DNA of 64,000 bases from Symbiodinium sp. CCMP2592 (Eukaryota > Sar > Dinophyceae > Suessiales > Symbiodiniaceae), in NCBI GenBank assembly GCA_905221615.1, contig CAJNDT010004691.1, forward strand, positions 358,501 to 422,500, read 5' to 3'. Under the pieces are notes generated by a model. It did no database searches, was not told the DNA's origin, and saw nothing but the letters and a program-made list of their open reading frames with translations. How positions within the stretch are numbered: the stretch's first letter is position 1; each line of letters begins with the position of its first letter. Made by a program: the position numbers and the translations under genes. Positions 58,375 to 64,000 of the stretch are shown here, piece by piece.

Positions 58375-58457
58375 GAACTAAGACCTCCGCTGCCGTGCTG
58401 GTCACCGTGGACATCAAAGCGGAGAAGATCGATGACTTCCTGAAAGTCATGGAAGGG
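58375..58457 (+). CDS. ABM gene 2, exon 1
   Basis: TKTSAAVLVTVDIKAEKIDD then FLKVMEG, paralogous to gene 1 exon 1 and the start of exon 2 with no intron between FL and KVME. Acceptor actctccag. Donor ggg|gactga (GA type) fits the next exon in frame. Confidence 0.75.
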
Positions 58458-58528
58458 GACTGATGGAATGGTTTAGTTAAAGGTGAAAGTCATGGAAGGG
58501 GACTGATGGAATGGTTTAGTTGAAGGTG
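58442..58528 (+). repeat. 43-bp tandem duplication across the exon 1 donor
   Basis: gaaagtcatggaaggggact and the next 23 bp occur twice in a row, with one difference. This duplicates the end of exon 1 and its donor. Confidence 0.85.
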
Positions 58529-58986
58529 TTCTTGCAGGGTCTTCAGGACTTTTGGAGGGATGTGGGAGGCAGGCAGGTCTTGGAGGCTTTTGAAGGACCG
58601 AGTGTAGAGCGACGGCTCCAGTGTCTTGCGCTGCATGTAATCTGTTTTGGGGAGACCATGTCACGCAGGGGTTCTCATGAGAAGAACCTTAGGATTCCAG
58701 CCTTCGTTTTTGAAACCTTCTAGATTCTAGAACCCGTCAGGCAGTCCTTATTTCCATTGGAGCCGTAAACTAGCGGAGCCCTGAATTGAAGAATTCTTAA
58801 ACGACCGGAAAAGCCTGCACGGATGTGGTGAATACCAGAGATTCCTCTACAGCGAAAACTCTGATCTCGAGAGTACCTGTTGCCCAGCACTCTTCGACGC
58901 AGCTTTAGGGTTTAGGGTTTCAGGCCTTCCCGACACCGTATAATATAGCTTAAACCTCAACGGCAAGCGATTTTGTTTGCTGAGAG

Positions 58987-59058
58987 GACGCCGTAAATGC
59001 CAGAGATAAAGCCCAAGAGCCAAATTGCCTTCGCTTCGACCTCCTGAAGGACAAGGAG
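58987..59058 (+). CDS. ABM gene 2, exon 2
   Basis: DAVNARDKAQEPNCLRFDLL then KDKE. The usual E-P-G-C is E-P-N-C here. Acceptor gctgagag; donor gag|gccaca (GC). Confidence 0.8.
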
Positions 59059-59222
59059 GCCACAGCTCGAAGCTATGTATAATTTAAAAATTAAAATGCC
59101 TTAAAGCTATAGGGTCATACCCTACCTTTTCCATACACAAGATTCTAACCATCCAACTAGGCCAAGAATGGGGTGAGGTATGATCCTCTAGATAGTTAGA
59201 GTTTAGAGTCCTGGGTTCACTA

Positions 59223-59310
59223 TAGAGGCCACAACAATAACCTATGCTATCTTAGGGGCTTTTTATTGCAATTCCAGCACAATATACCCCAGCACCCTAG
59301 TCCAATGGCC
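59223..59310. mobile_element. M-H element in ABM gene 2 intron 2
   Basis: tatagaggccacaacaataa ... ccagcaccctagtccaatgg, diverged. Confidence 0.6.
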
Positions 59311-59710
59311 CCTCTGGGTCTGGTGGTTTGGAGTTCCCGTCTTCCTTCCATGTTTGCTTAGCTTTAGGGTTTTGGCTTTAGAACTTTACGGCCCCACTGC
59401 GTCAGGACTCTATGACTTGATGTTTGGGATGTTAGGGATTCTGGGCACCGTTTCCGGTTTGATTTAGGGTATCAGGTCTGGGGTGTAGTAGTATTTGTGG
59501 GTTCGCGGGATTTAACTTTGTGAGGCTTCGGGTGTAATTTATAGGGCTTATAGGGTTTATAAGGCTTATAGGGTTTAGGGTTTTTGGTTTCGGGCCTAGG
59601 ATTTAGGGTTTGGGGTGAAAGGGTGCTTATGTCTTGCAGGTTGAACCTAAGGTCAGGGTTTTGGGTCTTTCAGCTTAGTCTTGACATTAGGTATGGCCAT
59701 ACACTCCCAG

Positions 59711-59772
59711 GTGGCCAACCGATACCACTTCTATGAAGTCTACCTGGACGATGCCGCCGTTGATCACCACAG
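59711..59772 (+). CDS. ABM gene 2, exon 3
   Basis: VANRYHFYEVYLDDAAVDHH. Aligns with NPNKFVFYEAYVDDGAISTH of gene 1 without gaps. Acceptor cactcccag; donor cag|gattca (GA). Confidence 0.85.
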
Positions 59773-60154
59773 GATTCATGGCCAGCATGGTGTTCGTCGC
59801 CTAGCTCACCGTAAGCCCAAAAACGACGACCATAAAATTGTTTTAGACCCCAGGTATACGCTGAGTGGCTTCTGATACCTATGGGCAGTTGGACCCTTAT
59901 AAAGTAGAAGCCTAAGAGTTGGAGCATCAATGTCCTCATACCCTTAAGGTAAGCTACAGCTAGAGGGGATCCCAGCGCTTATCATCCAAAGTCAATGTTG
60001 CAACCTTCTGATACTCGATAGAAAGCCTAATAATATAGGTGCCTAAATAACTTAAGCCTTTGCCTAAGTAACTTAAGCCTTTAAATTATATCCTCGACCC
60101 TAAACCCTCCAACCCCTAGATCCCCTTCAATTTAAAGGAACCCCCACCCCGTTA

Positions 60155-60180
60155 AGTCGAGGACCACAGCTCACCATAAG
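60155..60180 (+). repeat. extra copy of ABM exon 4 start
   Basis: agtcgaggaccacagctcac then cataag matches 60439-60464 except for two bases. It is 284 bp upstream of the complete exon. The region between is ccctttaaaggaacc minisatellite. Confidence 0.85.
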
Positions 60181-60435
60181 GATACATACCCCTCAAAGGA
60201 AACCTTTAAAGGGAACCCTTTAAAGGAACCTCCTTAACGCACCCCCTTAAAGGAACCCTTTAAAGGAACCCTGTAAACGAACCCTTTGAAGGAACCCCCT
60301 TAAAGGAACCCCTTAAAAAGGACCCCTTAAACGGAACCCCTTTAAAGGAACCTTTAAAAAGGAACCCCTTAAAATGATCCCCTTTAAAGGACCCCCCCCC
60401 CCCCCGCCCCCCACCCTCCCTCCCCACCCGCTTCC
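60181..60435. repeat. CCTTTAAAGGAACC minisatellite and poly-C tract
   Basis: Repeated ccctttaaaggaacc-type units, then from 60389 a C-rich run that also gives the acceptor at 60446 a strong polypyrimidine tract. Confidence 0.85.
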
Positions 60436-60445
60436 TTCAGTCGAG

Positions 60446-60482
60446 GACCACAGCTCACTACAAGGGCTGGGCCGAGTTTAAG
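60446..60482 (+). CDS. ABM gene 2, exon 4
   Basis: With the ag of exon 3 it reads RTTAHYKGWAEFK, matching KTTAHYKAWADFK of gene 1. Acceptor cagtcgag; donor aag|gctccc (GC). Confidence 0.8.
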
Positions 60483-60499
60483 GCTCCCCGAAGTCCTCG

Positions 60500-60890
60500 G
60501 GGCTTTGGGGCTCCCTTTTAAGGGTTCCTTGAAAGTAAAGGATCCCTTTAAGGGTGCCTTTAAAGTGAAGGCTCCCTTTAAGGGTTCCTTGGAAGTAAAA
60601 GATCGGTTTAGGGTTCCTTTAAACTTAAAGTAAAGGACCTTCTAAAATTTTAGGGTCCCGGTAAAATCAAGGATCCTTTTAAGAGTTCCGCTAAAGTAAT
60701 AAAGGGTCTGTTTAGGAAAGATTTTTAGGGTGCTTTGAGGGTTGTTCAAGGGAGCCTCTAGGCTCCCCTTTTTAAGGCTCGTTTAAGGTCTCCTTCAAAG
60801 GTTCCTTTAAGGGCTCCTTTGAAAGGTTTAGGGGCTTAAGGGGTTCCTTTCAGGGCTCCTTTCAAGTAAAGGCTCCTTCTTTCGTTATTC
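60500..60890. repeat. GGTTCCTTTAAAGG minisatellite, opposite orientation
   Basis: Units such as cccttttaagggttccttgaaagtaaagga, reverse-complementary in style to 60181-60435, so the short exon 4 lies between opposed repeats. Confidence 0.75.
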
Positions 60891-61848
60891 TTTCTAGGTG
60901 GCAAGTTGGGAAACGTTTTAATTTGGTTCCTATAGAGGTACCTATTCATAAATACATTTCCGAGCCCCAAACTACAACCCAGTTTTAGGATTCAGGACGG
61001 TTTTCGGCATGCTAGGGTTTCCAGGGTTTGGGTTCTTCAAAGGGCTCCTTGATGGCGACTGGGGTTAGACAACCGCCCATATGAAACTTATACAAACAGA
61101 CCTCCCCGTAAGACAGTGCACAACCTTGCAGCGGCCTCGACACCTTAAGCCCAAGTCTAAGCATCCTTCTATAAGCCCTGCACCCTAAACCCTCAAACCC
61201 TAAACCCAACTTAAGCCCTGCACCCTAAACCCTCAAACCCTGAACCCTATAGACCTAGTTCAGCCCGAGAATAAACCTCTTGGAGGCTGCAGGTGGCGTC
61301 GAAAAGCAATCGGCATCCCGGCCAGTTAACATGTTTTTGTGCTTAATGTCGAGGTTTTTGAACATGTAGTAACACTGTCTGGTACTACGGCTTGCTTGTT
61401 CCACTGCTGTCCGTGAGTAGTATGGCAGTATGAATATCAGGTCTAAAATCCGCAGTGCCGCAGACACAGACACACCTGGTGGGAAGTTTGGACTGCATTT
61501 CGGGGATTCTGTGGTTTCGGGAGACCTGCAGAATAGGCAGCCATTCAAAAATCGTCCGCCTGTTGCACAGCCCTACGGGACGCTCCTTCCACAACCTGTA
61601 GGATTTCGGGGTATAGCATGGTCCATCACATGAATACCGATTGGAAGGAGATACAGTTCTTGACAGTTAAAGCCTGAAAGGAAGCAAAAGCCCTACGTCA
61701 AGAACCCTGCTCCCGAACACCTTGAACCCCCAAACTCCGAAAGCCGAAAACTCAAAGCCCCAAACGGGCTTAATTAGCCCCCAAACCCTAAACCCTAATC
61801 CCTAAACCCCTAAACCCTAATCCCTAAACCCTAATCCCTGAAACCAAG

Positions 61849-61902
61849 GTTATGAAGCTGGAGACGGCGTCGATTCCAGGTGAGTGGGCGCTGCAGCTCT
61901 GA
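61849..61902 (+). CDS. ABM gene 2, last exon
   Basis: VMKLETASIPGEWALQL and TGA after acceptor gaaaccaag. Matches VVK|AETASLPAWAFQ of gene 1. The exon for the AT(S)GAVxSQT part between 60482 and 61849 was not found. A gtgagt inside the exon is a possible competing donor. Confidence 0.7.
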   Translation, partial: VMKLETASIPGEWALQL

Positions 61903-61935
61903 GCCCGCAGCTGCACTGGCGCAAGAGCTTGGGAT

Positions 61936-62128
61936 CCCAGACCTTCCAAAATCCCTTAATTAAGAAATATACCTAGGGTTCCTTAAAGGGATCTATAAGG
62001 GATCTATAGGGTTTAGGGTTTAGGGGACTCCAAAACCCCTTAATTAAGGAATATACCTTAATTCATATGAGGGATCCTATTATAATTTAAGGTATATTCC
62101 TTAATTAAGGGATTTTGGAAGGTCTGGG
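61936..62128. mobile_element. M-D element with doubled left arm
   Basis: cccagaccttccaaaatccc / gggattttggaaggtctggg. The left arm ccaaaatcccttaattaaga is repeated at 62030 around a gggttccttaaagggatcta cassette. It starts 33 bp after the ABM gene 2 stop. Confidence 0.9.
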
Positions 62129-62464
62129 ATGGAAAGGAAATTCACCGAACCTTCAGGGTCATTGTACCTGTTAACGGCTGTCAAGGGTTCCTTTGAAGGA
62201 GTTTTATGTAAGGTCTACAATTTGGCTTAGTTCGGATAGTAATCGGTAATGTGTGAGGATCAGGTACTTGGATCCGTACGGTTTAATGCCTTGGAAAAAC
62301 CCTCACGGTGTGTTGGTAGCCTTTGCGATTCCCTGCAAAAGTGTGTTCATAGACCCTTACATTACATCCTGAACACCACGAAGACACCTGTTCTAACCTC
62401 GTTACAAACTCAATGATTCAAAGATAGCGCCGCAGACGGTTATGCTTGCTTCCACATGTTTCAG

Positions 62465-62572
62465 TGCCGCTGTCTTCCAAGGGCTATGAATCTCACTTGA
62501 GCTGCAGGGGAGGTGTGCTTCGTCCCACTGCAACCTCAATGCCTAGAGGTCTCATAATGATAAGCACTCCGT
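62465..62572 (+). CDS. exon before an M-C element
   Basis: Acceptor acatgtttcag, frame PLSSKGYESHLSCRGGVLRP then TATSMPRGLIMISTPYG, ending where the M-C element starts. Confidence 0.5.
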
Positions 62573-62673
62573 ATGGGAAATTAGGGGTACCTTATTTTGG
62601 GGTCCTTATATTAAGGATCCTACTATTTTTATGGTACTATACTTACTAGGGTCCCCTGATTTCAGAAACTCCC
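62573..62673. mobile_element. M-C element, left TIR shortened
   Basis: gggaaattaggggtacctta / ctgatttcagaaactccca; tat on both flanks. Confidence 0.8.
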
Positions 62674-62825
62674 ATATCTTAATATTTCGTGACAGCATGG
62701 CCATTAGGATCAGATCTGTGGTGTAGTACTTGTGTCACGTCTTCTTGCTCTCGTCCTTGTCACAGGTATGTGGTTTGTGTTGGTATTCTTCGTTTCAGAC
62801 GGCTACTGAAGCAAAATAGGAAAGC

Positions 62826-62970
62826 AGCAGCAGCATGAGGGAGTGGCAGTACTAGTAGTCGTCGTCGTCGTGGTGGTTTGTGGAGTGGTAGTGGCATCAG
62901 GGCAGCCGTGACTTCGGCAAGTGACAGCAGTACATAGTATGAGCAGTAGCAGTGGCAACCAAAGTCGTCA
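62826..62970. repeat. CAG/CGT/GTA triplet-rich stretch
   Basis: Short runs gcagcagcagc, gtcgtcgtcgtcg, gtggtagtgg. A reverse 76-codon frame over it is likely compositional. Confidence 0.6.
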
Positions 62971-63149
62971 TCATCGGTGTGTTCATGCAACTAAGTCACT
63001 GTCTCTCTTCTCTTCATCGTACCCATTTGTGAGGGTTGCCCGTTTTCTCTGCATACGAACATCGCTGCTAGTTTGGATCTTGCTAGTTGTGTTCTTTTCT
63101 ATCTAATGCTGGCACGCATCTTTCCAGTATACTGCTACGTGGGTCACAG

Positions 63150-63191
63150 GCCCCAGTTGTGATCAAAGAGGCTCCCACAGAAATGTGGTGA
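63150..63191 (+). CDS. short exon
   Basis: Acceptor gggtcacag, phase 0, frame APVVIKEAPTEMW and TGA; the same TGA overlaps a gtgaga that could be a donor. Confidence 0.5.
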   Translation, partial: APVVIKEAPTEMW

Positions 63192-63497
63192 GAGATTGAC
63201 CATTGATAACGGCATAAAGCCATAGTGATCCGGCGCGCCACGGCTTCTCAATGTCTCCCCAGCGCAACATACAAGACCCTGAACCCCAAATCCAGGTCAT
63301 CACCAGTTGGTGTTCCGTTGTACGGTCATGTCCGTGTAGGCACATTTTTTGTTACAATGGGGTTCGGCGGATATATAGTTTGGGAGAGCTCCCCGCATAA
63401 CTTGCATCGTCATGCAGGAAGCAATCCAAACATGCGTAGTTGCATGCTGGGTCACCAGAGTTCGGCAACTAAGGGTTTTGGGGTTTATGGTTTATAT

Positions 63498-63577
63498 AAG
63501 GCCCCATAGTAGTTCCTTTTTGGGATTACCTTTTAAGATTCTATATATGAACCCCAAAAAGGAACTACTATGGGGCC
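63498..63577. mobile_element. M-G element
   Basis: ataaggccccatagtagttc / ggaactactatggggcc, compact and without the internal minisatellite of 38170. Confidence 0.9.
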
Positions 63578-63635
63578 TCTGGGTAGAGTGTTGTCGCGGT
63601 TGGCACTATTTCAGGTCTTAGGGCTTCTAGGAGAC

Positions 63636-63727
63636 GCTTGAGAAGCCACCGTTCTCATGAAGCACGACTATGTTAACGCCCCAAGGAGGTGGACACAACC
63701 TGGGCCAATACTTTGCATGTGCGGAGG
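63636..63727 (+). CDS. exon with GTAAGC donor
   Basis: Two open frames end at the donor: MKHDYVNAPRRWTQPGPILC or MLTPQGGGHNLGQYFACAE. Coding likely; frame undecided. Confidence 0.45.
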
Positions 63728-63759
63728 GTAAGCTTCTCCACCTCAATAACCCTAAACCC

Positions 63760-63848
63760 TACCGTAACCCTGAATGACCTACGTTTTTAGGGTTCCTTAT
63801 CATGATTTCCTTACATAAGTTCTTAAAAAGGTAGGTTATTCCGGCTTA
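63760..63848. mobile_element. M-J element
   Basis: accgtaaccctgaatgacct / ggtaggttattccggctta. Confidence 0.85.
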
Positions 63849-63932
63849 GGCCTTTAGGTAAACCCTAAACCAAACTTCCGACCCTCAAGCCGGCACCCGA
63901 ATTCTTTACCTATACCCTAAACCCACTTCGTA

Positions 63933-64000
63933 GCTGAGTGGATACACTTTCCACTTTTTGGGATAATACTAGCCACTATAATTAAACTAAACGTGTAGAC
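63933..64000. mobile_element. M-P element, cut by window end
   Basis: gtagctgagtggatacactt then tagccactataattaaacta, as at 10068. Confidence 0.7.

Overview
The window looks like nuclear DNA of a eukaryote, most likely a dinoflagellate or a close alveolate. Seen directly: degenerate TTTAGGG/CCCTAAA telomere-type heptamers are scattered almost everywhere; many short open segments end at AG|G acceptors and at GT, GC or GA donors; and two tandem genes of the antibiotic-biosynthesis-monooxygenase (ABM) fold can be pieced together from small exons. Known of dinoflagellates: TTTAGGG telomeres, GC-AG and GA-AG introns, and tandem gene copies on one strand. The species is not identifiable by eye. No rRNA, tRNA, CRISPR array or prokaryotic operon was seen. 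|| Layout: 0-6.1 kb holds exon fragments of unrecognised genes, the first with hydrophobic segments. 6.24-9.24 kb is a 184-193 bp satellite with a higher-order repeat. 9.3-51.2 kb is a long + strand stretch of short exon candidates (20-360 bp) separated by telomere-like sequence and by over a hundred short terminal-inverted-repeat (TIR) elements of at least 20 families, called M-A to M-S here. 51.4-57.8 kb is ABM gene 1 and 58.4-61.9 kb is ABM gene 2. 62-64 kb holds more exon candidates and elements. Almost every convincing exon candidate reads on the + strand. || The main biological signal is the relation between the TIR elements and the exons. In several places (25.3, 35.2, 39.6, 41.6, 43.7 and 47.4-47.8 kb) removing one element joins two open segments in frame, once with a 6-bp target duplication. 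The ABM paralogues share clear protein similarity but none of the intron positions I could place. Together this suggests introner-like MITEs: elements that insert into exons and become introns. A second, odder signal is that one arm of many elements is duplicated around a minisatellite or telomere-like cassette. || Limits: exon boundaries, frames and joins were read by eye. No transcript, homology search or alignment could be run. Most exon candidates have no recognised family, and several remain ambiguous between two open frames.
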